Under the pieces are notes generated by a model. That model saw nothing but the letters and a program-made list of their open reading frames with translations, was not told the DNA's origin and did no database searches. This document shows, in pieces, positions 24,886 to 32,802 of a DNA stretch of 64,000 nt; positions within the stretch are counted from its first letter, which is position 1; each line of letters starts with the position of its first letter. Both the position numbers and the translations under genes were made by a program. The DNA is from Curtobacterium sp. GC_Cur_3 (lineage in GTDB: Bacteria > Actinomycetota > Actinomycetes > Actinomycetales > Microbacteriaceae), in contig NZ_JALNUI010000021.1 in the NCBI RefSeq assembly GCF_026544205.1, positions 1 through 64,000 on the forward strand, in the 5' to 3' direction.

Positions 24886-24915
24886 CGGCCCGCTGACCGA
24901 TCGGTCAGCGGGCCG
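24886..24915. terminator. 30-bp perfect palindrome
   Basis: A perfect 30-bp palindrome (left arm CGGCCCGCTGACCGA) lies between the secreted-protein gene and the convergent TetR gene, whose stop codon at 24905 it overlaps. It is placed to terminate transcription from both sides. Confidence 0.6.
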
Positions 24916-25534
24916 TTCCGGCCCTCTGCTGGCCAGGCGCTGCAGGTGGACAGTGCTGCTCGGGCGAGGCACGGAACGCGTCGACGGTCAGTGTGGCGAA
25001 GCGCTGCGCGACCGCGACGCGATCCGCGGCGTCCGCGGTGGTGACTGCTCGGCCGGCGAGCAACACGAGGACGAAGTCGTCGATGACGAAGTCCTGACGG
25101 AGCCGACCCTGGCTCTGTGCACGCCGAGCGATGCGCATGATCTTCGAGAGGAGGCTCCGGCGGTGCTCGGCTGTCACGGTGCTCTGCCGCTCGGCGGCCA
25201 TGAAGGCGTCGACGAAGCCACGGTTCTCTGCGTTGAGGACGATCAGTCGCTGCAGGATCGCCACGAAGCCGTCCCAGGGGTCCGCATCGGCGGCACCGTC
25301 ATCGACGATCTGACGGCACATCCGAAGCTGGACAGCGAAGGCCTCGTCGATGAGTGCCCGCCGTGTCGGGAACCGGCGGTAGAGGGTGGCGGGTCCGACC
25401 TCGGCTCGGCGGGCCACTTCGCGCATCCCGACGTCGAGGCCACGCTCTGCGAACAGCTCCCGAGCCGCAGTGACCACCCGGTCGCGGTTCTCCTGCGCGT
25501 CGACCCGGAGTTTCCGAGGCAGATCCGTGCTCAT
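24905..25534 (-). CDS. TetR family regulator
   Basis: A 209-residue TetR-type repressor. The N-terminal DNA-binding domain reads DRVVTAARELFAERGLDVGMREVARRAEVGPATLYRRFPTRRALI (residues about 17-60), followed by the helical ligand domain. ATG 25534 has GAGG three bases upstream. It diverges from the oxidoreductase at 25616 with a 20-bp palindrome between, so repression of that gene and of itself is likely. The C-terminal end is Pro/Gln rich and unconserved. Confidence 0.88.
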   Translation of the reverse strand: MSTDLPRKLRVDAQENRDRVVTAARELFAERGLDVGMREVARRAEVGPATLYRRFPTRRALIDEAFAVQLRMCRQIVDDGAADADPWDGFVAILQRLIVLNAENRGFVDAFMAAERQSTVTAEHRRSLLSKIMRIARRAQSQGRLRQDFVIDDFVLVLLAGRAVTTADAADRVAVAQRFATLTVDAFRASPEQHCPPAAPGQQRAGTAR

Positions 25535-25551
25535 GGTCCTCACTTCGCCGA

Positions 25552-25571
25552 AGTGGACGCACCCGTCCACT
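25552..25571. promoter_or_regulatory. TetR operator
   Basis: AGTGGACG and CGTCCACT are perfect 8-bp inverted arms around CACC, 17 bases upstream of the TetR start codon and 44 bases upstream of the divergent oxidoreductase start. Size and place fit a TetR operator. Confidence 0.7.
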
Positions 25572-25615
25572 AGCGTCCCGATCGTACCTCGACCAGACGA
25601 CGAGCAGGAGAAGAC

Positions 25616-26572
25616 GTGCGTGCAGTGACGATCCAACAGTTCGGTGACCCGAGCGGGATGGAGCTCCGGGAGGTCCCCGATCCGGACCCTGCAGCCGGTG
25701 AGGTGCTGATCCGGGTGGAGGCCGCCGGCGTCGGTGGAGTCGACGCGATGATCCGGCGGGGGACTCTCGGCTCGCACCACCCGATGGGGATGGTCCCGGG
25801 CAGCGAGGTCGCGGGGACTGTCATCGTCGTGGGCCCGGGAACCGACCCTGAGCTCGTCGGGCGTCGCGTCTGGGCGTTCACGGGCATCGACGGCGGGTAC
25901 GCCGAGCTGGCCCTGGCCCAGGTCGGCGACGTCCTCGTGCTCCCGGACGCGCTGTCGTCGGTCGATGCGGTGACGCTGGGGAGCGCGGCGACCGTGGCGC
26001 ACTTCGCGCTCGCCCACGCCCACACGCGAGCCGGAGACTCCGTGCTGGTCCGCGGAGCAGCGGGCAGCATCGGGATCGCAGCGGTGGAACTCGCAGCACA
26101 GCTCGGCGCCCGCGTCGCCGTCACGACGTCGTCGGAGGATCGCGGTCAACGGCTCCGGGCCCTCGGTGCCGTCGACGTCCTCGACCGTGCCGGGACCGGG
26201 CCAGAGGGAAGTGCGGTCACGTTCGACGTGGTGATGGACATCGTGGGAGGGGCCGACGTCCCGACGTTCATTGATCGGCTCGCGCCGAACGGCCGCTTGG
26301 TTCTCGTCGGCGCGGTCGCGGGGTTCCCACCGACCGACTTCGGCATGGCCCTGATGCAGTCGTTCCAGGCGTCGCGCTCCGTCGGGACGTTCAGTCTCGA
26401 CTCGGTCCCTCCGGTCGAGCGGGACCGGGTCCGCGCCGCACAGTTCGCAGCGGCCACCCGCGGCGAACTGCACCCGGTCGTCCATGAGGTCATGCAGCTC
26501 GAGAACGCAGCGGACGCACACCGTCAGATGGACACGGGAGCCGTGTTCGGACGGATCGTTCTCGTTCCCTGA
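25616..26572 (+). CDS. NADP-dependent quinone oxidoreductase-like (MDR family)
   Basis: This 318-residue zinc-independent medium-chain reductase has an N-terminal GroES-like part (MELREVPDPDPAAGEVLIRVEAAGVGGVDAMIRRG, VPGSEVAGTV) and a Rossmann part with VRGAAGSIGIAAVELAAQLGARVAVTTSS. Zinc-binding cysteines are lacking, as in quinone oxidoreductases that reduce quinones or enones with NADPH. GTG 25616 is preceded by AGGAG five bases away. Regulation by the divergent TetR suggests response to an electrophilic compound. Confidence 0.88.
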   Translation: MRAVTIQQFGDPSGMELREVPDPDPAAGEVLIRVEAAGVGGVDAMIRRGTLGSHHPMGMVPGSEVAGTVIVVGPGTDPELVGRRVWAFTGIDGGYAELALAQVGDVLVLPDALSSVDAVTLGSAATVAHFALAHAHTRAGDSVLVRGAAGSIGIAAVELAAQLGARVAVTTSSEDRGQRLRALGAVDVLDRAGTGPEGSAVTFDVVMDIVGGADVPTFIDRLAPNGRLVLVGAVAGFPPTDFGMALMQSFQASRSVGTFSLDSVPPVERDRVRAAQFAAATRGELHPVVHEVMQLENAADAHRQMDTGAVFGRIVLVP

Positions 26573-26757
26573 CGGCCACGTCTGACGTGTCTCTGGTCGA
26601 AGTCCGCGGCGGCGTCTTCGACACGTCTCGATGGCCGGTCCCCGTTCGGGTGCATCGTTGCGGCTGAGTGCTGTTCGTCTGGACGGATTTGGTGCCGTGG
26701 TGCCAGGTGTCCTCCAGGGAGGGCGGGAGATGGTCGATGGGCGGGCGCGTCGGTGCC

Positions 26758-26812
26758 GGAGACGGACGGGAGGCTCGGTGGCGGACGCGCGCCGAGCCTC
26801 CCGTCCGTCTCC
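26758..26812. terminator. palindromic terminator element, copy 1
   Basis: A 21-bp perfect stem (26758-26778 with 26792-26812) holding the core GGACGGGAGGCTCGG closes on a 13-base loop. It lies in the 330-bp spacer between the convergent oxidoreductase and TetR genes, in which no other gene is seen, and belongs to a dispersed family with at least five copies here. Confidence 0.75.
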
Positions 26813-26902
26813 TGGTCACCCCGTGACCGCGCCGGCGGTTGCGCCGGACGTCGGCACGAGATCAACGGTGATGTACTCACCCCAGGAGTACCGGTTCGGG
26901 CG

Positions 26903-27541
26903 TCACCGTTGGTGTCGATCACCCGCGGCTCGTGGGTGAACCGGGGCCTCGGATGCGATCCGGACGAGCGCGGTTGCTGATCGTGCTGCTGCGGCGACGA
27001 TCGCCGCGTCGTCGAGGTCCGTCTTCACTGCTGCCTGCACCGCCGCGTTGATCGCGAGCAAGCCCATCCGCAGCAGGAGCACGTTCTCGTCAGAGGGATC
27101 CGGGAGGAGCGCAGCCAATGCATCCGCGACGGCGTTCACCTCATCGCCGATCCGCGCCGCGCCTGTTGGCGCACTCTCTAGTACGAGTGGATTCGCCGCG
27201 AGGAACCGGATCCCCTGCAGCTTCTCCACGGTGAACGAGCCCACCCACCGTTGCACCGCCACCTCGAGCAACGCCGGCTCGGATGGCTGCTGCTGCACCC
27301 AAGCGAGCAGTTCCTCCGCTTCATCGCCACGCTGTTCGAACAGGGACTGCAGGATCCCCTCCTTGCCGTCGAAGTGGTAGTACAACGACGCTTTGTTGAT
27401 CCCGAGCTCGTCGGCGATGTCGCGCAGCGATGTCCCCTCGTACCCTCGCTGTGTGAAGAGCCGAAGTGCCACGTCCTGCGCACGCTTCCGAGTGTCGGCG
27501 CCCGATGTCCTGGCCGCTCCGGTCTGTCGTGGTGCCCTCAT
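26903..27541 (-). CDS. TetR family regulator
   Basis: A 212-residue TetR repressor with the DNA-binding part KRAQDVALRLFTQRGYEGTSLRDIADELGINKASLYYHFDGKEGIL (residues about 18-62), one of the more canonical in the window. The C-terminal domain is all-helical and unassigned. It diverges from an SRPBCC gene and a DUF1304 membrane gene, with two CTACC-N4-GGTAG sites in the gap. Autoregulation and control of that two-gene operon follow from the layout. Confidence 0.9.
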   Translation of the reverse strand: MRAPRQTGAARTSGADTRKRAQDVALRLFTQRGYEGTSLRDIADELGINKASLYYHFDGKEGILQSLFEQRGDEAEELLAWVQQQPSEPALLEVAVQRWVGSFTVEKLQGIRFLAANPLVLESAPTGAARIGDEVNAVADALAALLPDPSDENVLLLRMGLLAINAAVQAAVKTDLDDAAIVAAAARSATALVRIASEAPVHPRAAGDRHQR

Positions 27542-27554
27542 GCCGACAGTTTAC

Positions 27555-27587
27555 CTACCGTGAGGTAGACAATCTACCGACCGGTAG
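27555..27587. promoter_or_regulatory. double TetR operator
   Basis: Two copies of CTACC-N4-GGTAG (27555-27568 and 27574-27587) have centres 19 bp apart, close to two helical turns, between the divergent TetR and SRPBCC genes. Such spacing would let two dimers bind on one DNA face. Confidence 0.7.
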
Positions 27588-27618
27588 GTAGGTTGCGTGA
27601 ACAAGGACAGGAGCACCA

Positions 27619-28068
27619 ATGACTGAGTACACGATCACGCACGACTACCCCTACCCGATCGAGGATGTCTGGAAGGTACTGACCGACCCGGCGTACGTCA
27701 GGCAGTGGACGACCACCGGCCAGGGCGGACGGCCGGAGGGGTTCGAGCCCACGGTCGGCACGGAGTTCACGTTCATCGGCAAGCCCACGATCGGTTGGGC
27801 CGGGGTGGTGTACTGCAAGGTCATCGCGATCGACGCGCCACGATCGATGGTCTACACGTGGAAGGGCGATGAGGACACCGACAGTGTCACCACCGTCACC
27901 TACGCACTCGAGCAGACCCCCACAGGCACGCGGTTCACCTGGCACCACACGGGCTTCACCGGCCTCGGCGGGTTCGCGATGGCGAAACTGCTCGGGAACG
28001 TGCGACGGAAGATGCTCGCCGAGGGGGTCACCGGGGTGCTTGCCGCCTCCCGGCCGGAACAGGCGTGA
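27619..28068 (+). CDS. SRPBCC/AHSA1 domain protein
   Basis: A 149-residue START-like (SRPBCC) protein with the AHSA1-type pattern: DYPYPIEDVWKVLTDPAYVRQWTTTGQGG, EPTVGTEFTFIGKPTIGWAGVVYCKVIAID, YTWKGDED, then TRFTWHHTGFTG. These proteins bind hydrophobic ligands in a helix-grip cavity. The stop overlaps the next GTG (GTGA), so it is cotranslated with the DUF1304 membrane protein. Both are probably induced when the divergent TetR is released. Confidence 0.87.
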   Translation: MTEYTITHDYPYPIEDVWKVLTDPAYVRQWTTTGQGGRPEGFEPTVGTEFTFIGKPTIGWAGVVYCKVIAIDAPRSMVYTWKGDEDTDSVTTVTYALEQTPTGTRFTWHHTGFTGLGGFAMAKLLGNVRRKMLAEGVTGVLAASRPEQA

Positions 28069-28454
28069 CCAACCCCGTTGCGGGCTTCGTCATGCTCGCC
28101 GCGGCAGCCATGCACTGGTGGATGTTCGTGCAGGAGAGCATCCTGTTCGCCCGGCACTCCAAGACGCAACGCATGGTCGGCGTTGCTCCCGCGGCGGTGC
28201 AGGCGGTCCAGCTGTGGGCCTTCCACCAGGGCGTGTACAACCTCCTGCTCGGCGCTCTCGGAGCAACGGGCTCGCTGTTCCTGCTCCTCGGCCACACCGC
28301 CACCGGCACAGCACTGTTCGTCGCAGCAGCAGTGAGCATGATCGCCGCCGCCGGAGCGCTCCTCGCCGTCGACCGCCGGCGGCAGCGCCTCCCTGGCTTC
28401 GCCGCACAAGCGCTGCCTGCGATCATCGCACTCACCGCGCTGCTCGCCCCCTGA
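28065..28454 (+). CDS. DUF1304 family membrane protein
   Basis: This 129-residue protein has four predicted membrane helices and the DUF1304 character: MLAAAAMHWWMFVQESILFAR at the start and QGVYNLLLGALGATGSL in the middle. Function is unknown. GTG 28065 overlaps the SRPBCC stop codon. The pair SRPBCC plus DUF1304 under one TetR recurs in Actinobacteria, to my knowledge without an assigned role; a link to hydrophobic compound stress is inferred. Confidence 0.82.
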   Translation: MTNPVAGFVMLAAAAMHWWMFVQESILFARHSKTQRMVGVAPAAVQAVQLWAFHQGVYNLLLGALGATGSLFLLLGHTATGTALFVAAAVSMIAAAGALLAVDRRRQRLPGFAAQALPAIIALTALLAP

Positions 28455-28576
28455 CCCGGGCAGGCGACGCGAAGGTCGATGTCACGGGAGGGACTTCCAG
28501 AATCCCAGTGTGGATGGCGTCCGATGTGCGATCGGCTCGTGCTCTCAGGTCGCGTGGTCCTGGGACAATCGGAGGC

Positions 28577-29296
28577 ATGACGAACGCTGCTGACGACGCC
28601 TGGCCAGAGCTCGTCGCCCTCGTCGCAGCTGCACCAACCGCCCGGATCCTCGAAGGCGGGTCTGAGGGCGACCGTGAGGTCCTCGGCCTGACGAAGCGCT
28701 CGTGTCTCGGTGCGGTCATCGGCAACTCCGGCGGGATCACGGTGGACCAGGGGTGGCTGCGACTCCTGGGCGGGACTGGAAGTGGCCTCCCTTCGCTCGT
28801 TCAAGCGAACACGAAGTCGTCCGGACTCGTCGTCGTCGGCTTCGATGTCCTCGGCGGTGTCTTCGCCCTCGATGGCGGTGCGCTCGGCGCAGGCGACGGA
28901 TCAGCCCAGTACTTCGCTCCAGACACCCTTGAGTGGGAGGGTCTCGGCACCTCCTACAGCGAGCTCGTCGCGGCGATGCTCGCCGGCTCCATCGAGCAGT
29001 TCTACGAGCCCTTCCGATGGGCAGGCTGGCAGGACGAGGTCGGAGGACTCGGACTCGACCGCGGGATGTCGTTCTACCCGCCGCTGTCCACAGCGGAAGG
29101 AAAGGACCCGAGCGTCAGCAGCAGGCGTGCTGTCCAGATGCGGGAGTTGGTTGGTGACCTCTGGCCTCTGGCAACCGGACGCCTCGGTCAACCCGGCGAT
29201 TCTGCAGGCGTATCTCGACAGCCGCTCCTGAAGTCGGAGTCCGAACGCCGTGTGCGAGGCTGGCCGACATGCCAACAGCGGCCGACTTCGGGCTGA
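28577..29296 (+). CDS. DUF2625 family protein
   Basis: The 239-residue product matches DUF2625: AWPELVALVAAAP, LGAVIGNSGGITVDQGWLRLLGGTG, VVGFDVLGGVFALDGGALG, YFAPDTLEWEGLGTSYSELV, and RGMSFYPPLSTAEGKD. This superfamily is related to SMI1/SUKH-type immunity proteins in shape, which is a weak link. The normal family end comes soon after REL; here about 40 extra residues rich in Ser/Arg follow and overlap the next gene by 28 bases, which suggests a small indel changed the C-terminal frame. Confidence 0.75.
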   Translation: MTNAADDAWPELVALVAAAPTARILEGGSEGDREVLGLTKRSCLGAVIGNSGGITVDQGWLRLLGGTGSGLPSLVQANTKSSGLVVVGFDVLGGVFALDGGALGAGDGSAQYFAPDTLEWEGLGTSYSELVAAMLAGSIEQFYEPFRWAGWQDEVGGLGLDRGMSFYPPLSTAEGKDPSVSSRRAVQMRELVGDLWPLATGRLGQPGDSAGVSRQPLLKSESERRVRGWPTCQQRPTSG

Positions 29297-29622
29297 ACGA
29301 CGACGAGCTGGACCTCCTGCGCGCAGGTCTCCGTGAGTGGGGCGGGTCAGCGCGCCTCCCTCACACTGTGGCCAGAGCGATGCGTTTCGAGAGCGAGGCG
29401 GACTTCACCGTTCAGCGCCGAAGGACGGAACGGTCGCTGAGCCAAGGGGAGCCGATGTCGTTCTCGGACTGGCGGAGGGTGCTCCTGGCCACCGAGGTCG
29501 TCTTCGCCTCCGACGTTGTCGGGTCCGGTCTACGGGCAGGGCCGACGAGGTCGCAGTCAGGCGAGTGGAGCTCTGCAACGTCCGGATGGCTGGTCTCGCT
29601 GCTGAGTCAGTCCTCGTCCTGA
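29269..29622 (+). CDS. conserved hypothetical protein
   Basis: A 117-residue soluble protein beginning PTAADFGLNDDELDLLRAGLREWGGSA and holding EPMSFSDWRRVLLATEVVFASDVVGSG. Related actinobacterial proteins keep this LLATExVFASDVVGSG block but continue with about 20 residues different from the Ser-rich tail here, so the end may be altered by a frameshift. Function is unknown. The 3' end overlaps the convergent membrane-protein gene by 16 bases. Confidence 0.6.
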   Translation: MPTAADFGLNDDELDLLRAGLREWGGSARLPHTVARAMRFESEADFTVQRRRTERSLSQGEPMSFSDWRRVLLATEVVFASDVVGSGLRAGPTRSQSGEWSSATSGWLVSLLSQSSS

Positions 29623-29855
29623 TCGGGCGCCCGTACGGCTCGGACGATCTGCCAGATCGAGCAGGCGACCACGCCGGCACCGGCAAAGCCAGCGATCCAG
29701 GAGCCCGCGACTCCGAGCATCGGCTGGGTCGTGCAGAAGCTCGTCACTCCGGCTCGGGCAGCGTCGGCGCAGCTGCTCACCTGGACCAGGGTCAGGAACA
29801 GCACCACCACGGTCACGACGACGGCAACGGTGCTCCATCCGATCGCTCGATCCAC
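29607..29855 (-). CDS. small membrane protein, hypothetical
   Basis: An 82-residue protein with two membrane helices (WSTVAVVVTVVVLFLTLVQV and MLGVAGSWIAGFAGAGVVACSIW) joined by a short outside loop with two Cys (SSCADAARAGVTSFCT) that could pair. GTG 29855 is supported by GGAGGGAG six bases upstream; a longer frame to 29900 lacks such a site. No family is recognised. Confidence 0.65.
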   Translation of the reverse strand: MDRAIGWSTVAVVVTVVVLFLTLVQVSSCADAARAGVTSFCTTQPMLGVAGSWIAGFAGAGVVACSIWQIVRAVRAPDQDED

Positions 29856-29997
29856 GATGCGCTCCCTCCATGAATCGACCAGGTGCTGCCACGGTGGCAC
29901 TTCCCGCGGTCGCGCGCCAGTCTCGACCCCGCGACGGGATCATGAGGTCACGACATCCTGGGCGCGGCTCGGAGCTGTGCGTCCGGTCGTGGATCGG

Positions 29998-30690
29998 TTA
30001 CCGGGCGTCGCCGCTGGCCATGATGCACGCCAGGACGGCGGTCCTGATGTCCACCGCTTGTTCCGCGTAGTGGTTGACGAGCAGGCCGTACATGCCAACG
30101 GAGCGCGCGCCGACGATGTCGTGTGCGGGGTTGTCTCCGACGAACAGACAATGGGCGGCATCGACTTCAAGCTCGCGCGCCACGGTCAGGAACGCCCGAC
30201 TGTCCGGCTTCTGAAAGCCGATGCGCTCGGATGTGCAGACTGCGTCGAAGGCGCCGTCAAGACCGGTGCGTGCAAGTTTGTCGAGCTGTTGCTCTTCGGT
30301 ACCGTTGGTGAGCAAGCCCAGGCGGTATCCCCGCCCACGTAGCTCTCGCAGCAGTGACAGGCCCTCGGGGAACGCTCGCCAGGACGCGCGATACGAGCTC
30401 AGGTAGCTGTCGAACAACGAGTCCAAGCCGACCTCATCCGCCGGCGGGTGATAGCCGAGCGGTGGCAACACGGTGCGGAGACGCTCACGTCGTTGCTCCT
30501 TGAAGCTGAGGTGCCCGGACCGCCACCGCTCGAACTGCTCCTCTTCGGCGGCGAACCACGCGTTGAGCGCAGGCCCCGACGCCGTGAGCCCCAGGCTCTC
30601 GAAGAAGCGCGTAGCACCCGCTCGGGCTGACCCCGCGTGATCGAACAGCGTCCCGTCCAGGTCGAAGCAGACTGCTCGCAATGCGCCCAC
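29998..30690 (-). CDS. HAD family hydrolase
   Basis: A 230-residue haloacid dehalogenase-type phosphatase. Motif I is CFDLDGTLFD (nucleophile Asp9), motif II is LLTNGT, motif III contains FQKPDS and motif IV is FVGDNPAHDIVGA. The cap is the helical type between motifs I and II. This fits a small-metabolite phosphatase (phosphoglycolate phosphatase or YjjG-like) but the substrate is open. GTG 30690 is the likeliest start; TTG 30681 is possible. Confidence 0.88.
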   Translation of the reverse strand: MGALRAVCFDLDGTLFDHAGSARAGATRFFESLGLTASGPALNAWFAAEEEQFERWRSGHLSFKEQRRERLRTVLPPLGYHPPADEVGLDSLFDSYLSSYRASWRAFPEGLSLLRELRGRGYRLGLLTNGTEEQQLDKLARTGLDGAFDAVCTSERIGFQKPDSRAFLTVARELEVDAAHCLFVGDNPAHDIVGARSVGMYGLLVNHYAEQAVDIRTAVLACIMASGDAR

Positions 30691-30730
30691 GCGCTCAGAC
30701 TAGAACTCGCCCCGTCCGGTAGACGTTCCG

Positions 30731-31417
30731 CTACTGAAGGGGTGTCTGATCCTTCTTCTGGTCAAGCCAGCTCGGGTCGGCGGCGAGGCCGGCCACCTCC
30801 GTGATGAGGCGGGAGACGTGGAAGCCGTCGACGGTTGCGTGGTTGCCCTGAACCGCCAGCGGCATGAGCGTCTTGCCGTCGCGCTGTTCGTACTTGCCGA
30901 TCGTGAAAATCGGTGACAAGTGGGTCCACGCGTCCTTGAGTTGCAGCTCAAGGCTGGTGAACGAGGTCCAGGGCACGCTGGACACGTCGAACGTGTTCTC
31001 GGGGACGTCGCGTTGCGGGACGTACGAGGTCGAGTTCCGGTACTCGGTCAGGAGCGGAAGCGCGGTGCCGTGGAACACCGCAAAGTCTGGGTGGTACGGA
31101 GCCCAGACCGTGGAGAACGTCTCCGCCTTCGGGTTGAAGACCGTGAAGAACGGGTGCGTGACGTCCCAGACGGCGAGGTCGCCGGCTGCATCGATCACCA
31201 TCCGGAACTCGTCGTGACGGTTGACGACCTTGGCGAGCATCCAGAGCTGCGCGATGTAGGTCTTCCGTCTTGAGGAGCTGAGGCGAGCGGCCAGCTCTGA
31301 GACGTCGACGTGCGCGGTCATCGACCAGAGGCAGGGGCTCTTGCCGGAGAAGTGTTCAAAGTGCTCGCGACGGGGCCAGCGATCCATGTCGACTTTGGTC
31401 AGTCCCGGACTGTTCAC
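30731..31417 (-). CDS. chloramphenicol acetyltransferase, type A-like
   Basis: The 228-residue protein is a CatA-type acetyltransferase: the start TKVDMDRWPRREHFEHFSG, FTIGKYEQRDGKTLMPLAVQ, and the active site GNHATVDGFHVSRL with catalytic His193 and Asp197. The usual HHxxxDG reads NHxxxDG, keeping the catalytic second His. The enzyme would transfer acetyl from CoA to chloramphenicol or a similar hydroxyl. GTG 31417 is needed to include the conserved TKVD. Intrinsic chloramphenicol resistance is possible but unproven. Confidence 0.88.
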   Translation of the reverse strand: MNSPGLTKVDMDRWPRREHFEHFSGKSPCLWSMTAHVDVSELAARLSSSRRKTYIAQLWMLAKVVNRHDEFRMVIDAAGDLAVWDVTHPFFTVFNPKAETFSTVWAPYHPDFAVFHGTALPLLTEYRNSTSYVPQRDVPENTFDVSSVPWTSFTSLELQLKDAWTHLSPIFTIGKYEQRDGKTLMPLAVQGNHATVDGFHVSRLITEVAGLAADPSWLDQKKDQTPLQ

Positions 31418-31553
31418 CCTGCAACCGTAGGCGCGCCGCTTGGGCCGGAGCGCGTCTCAGTCACCGATCGGTCAACGGACGCAGCTGGAAGGCGGAAACA
31501 GCACTGCCCCGACGGGCACCGTGGGCAGGGACAACCTGACGGATGATTGCTGG

Positions 31554-32249
31554 GTGAACCGCACCGATCGTCTCTACGGCCTCGTCGAGGAACTGCGGGC
31601 GGCGTCACCTCGTCCGCGGAGCGCCCGCCGTCTCGCCGAACGGTTCGAGGTGTCGGTACGGACCATCGAGCGGGACATCGCCGCGCTGCAGCAGACGGGC
31701 CTGGCGATCTGGGCGGAACCCGGTCGGACAGGCGGGTACGTCATCGACGCGGCTGCGACCCTCGGCCCGGCCGGCTACACCCTCGATGAGGCCCTCACCG
31801 TGCTGATCGGTCTCGGCGCGCTCCGGCACAGTCCCTTCCGGCACGCGGCCCAAACAGCTGCCCGGAAGATGCTCGCAGTGATACCTGACGAGGACGCCGC
31901 ACGAGCAAGCGCGCTCGCTTCCCGCGTGCACTTCCTGGAGCGCGAGGACGAGCCCGTGGTGCCGGCCGCGTTCGCCGAGGCCCTCGCATCGGACCGCGTC
32001 GTGCGGCTTCGCTACCAGGACGGTTCCGGCGAGGAGTCCGACCGTGACGTCGAACCGCTGGGCTCGATCAGCAGGGAGGGGCAGTGGTACCTCGTCGCCT
32101 GGTGCCGACTCCGCCAGGGTGTCCGAGCGTTCCGTGCCGACCGGATGCTCTCGATCGAGGTCACCGACGAACGGCCGCCCCGGCGCACCGTCCGGTCTGA
32201 GGACCTCGCGATCCAGTACGGGCGGTTGCGATCAGTCGTCGACGAGTAG
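31554..32249 (+). CDS. HTH/WYL-domain transcriptional regulator
   Basis: This 231-residue regulator has an N-terminal DeoR-like helix-turn-helix (NRTDRLYGLVEELRAASPRPRSARRLAERFEVSVRTIERDIAALQQTG) and a C-terminal WYL domain (VVRLRYQDGSGEESDRDVEPLGSISREGQWYLVAWCRLRQGVRAFRADRM), with WYLVAWC as the signature. WYL domains sense nucleic acids or small ligands. The VOC gene 97 bases downstream, same strand, is the likely partner. Start is GTG 31554, the first Met-like codon matching the family. Confidence 0.87.
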   Translation: MNRTDRLYGLVEELRAASPRPRSARRLAERFEVSVRTIERDIAALQQTGLAIWAEPGRTGGYVIDAAATLGPAGYTLDEALTVLIGLGALRHSPFRHAAQTAARKMLAVIPDEDAARASALASRVHFLEREDEPVVPAAFAEALASDRVVRLRYQDGSGEESDRDVEPLGSISREGQWYLVAWCRLRQGVRAFRADRMLSIEVTDERPPRRTVRSEDLAIQYGRLRSVVDE

Positions 32250-32345
32250 TCCGGTGCTGACGACTTTGCGGAAACACCGACACCACGGTGTCGGGACGAG
32301 CCGCGAAGGTGGAGCTCCGACGTCACCAGCCACCGGAGGAATCCC

Positions 32346-32717
32346 ATGTCGTTCGCATCCGTCCGCATCGTCACCGATCGTCTCGATGAACTCGTTGCCT
32401 TCTACGAGCGGGTCACCGGCCAGCAGGCCGAGCGCCCTGCACCGGTGTTCGCCCAGTTCAGCGGACCCGGCGCGGTCCTCGCCATCGCCAGCACCGCCAC
32501 GGTCGCGATGCTCGGCGGCGCTCTCGTACCCGCGATGAACCGTTCGGTGTTCATCGAGTTCGAAGTCGTCGACGTCGACGGCGACTTCGCACGGCTCCAC
32601 CCCGAGCCGGAGGACGTCGTCCTCGAACCGACCACGATGCCGTGGGGCAACCGCTCTGCGCTCCTGCGGGACCCTGACGGCAACATCGTCAACCTCTTCA
32701 GCAAGCCCGCGACCTGA
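32346..32717 (+). CDS. VOC family protein
   Basis: A 123-residue glyoxalase/bleomycin-resistance-type protein: ASVRIVTDRLDELVAFYERVTGQQ opens the fold, FIEFEVVDVDGDFARL starts the second module and SALLRDPDGNIVNLFSKP closes it. GGAGGA stands six bases before ATG. It follows a WYL regulator, a pairing common in Actinobacteria. The ligand or substrate is unknown, and metal-binding residues are incomplete (the final Glu is absent before LFSKP). Confidence 0.85.
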   Translation: MSFASVRIVTDRLDELVAFYERVTGQQAERPAPVFAQFSGPGAVLAIASTATVAMLGGALVPAMNRSVFIEFEVVDVDGDFARLHPEPEDVVLEPTTMPWGNRSALLRDPDGNIVNLFSKPAT

Positions 32718-32802
32718 CGGGTACACGACGAGTGAGCGGCCGACGCGTGCTGCGCCGGCCGCTCTGCGTCAGGCCAGGGGAGTCCCGTCCGAGGTGGTCG
32801 GA

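Noticed and set aside
25570-26521. Extension of the TetR frame antisense to the quinone oxidoreductase
   Set aside because: The TetR protein starts clearly at 25534 with a ribosome site; the extra residues are a shadow of the oxidoreductase gene.
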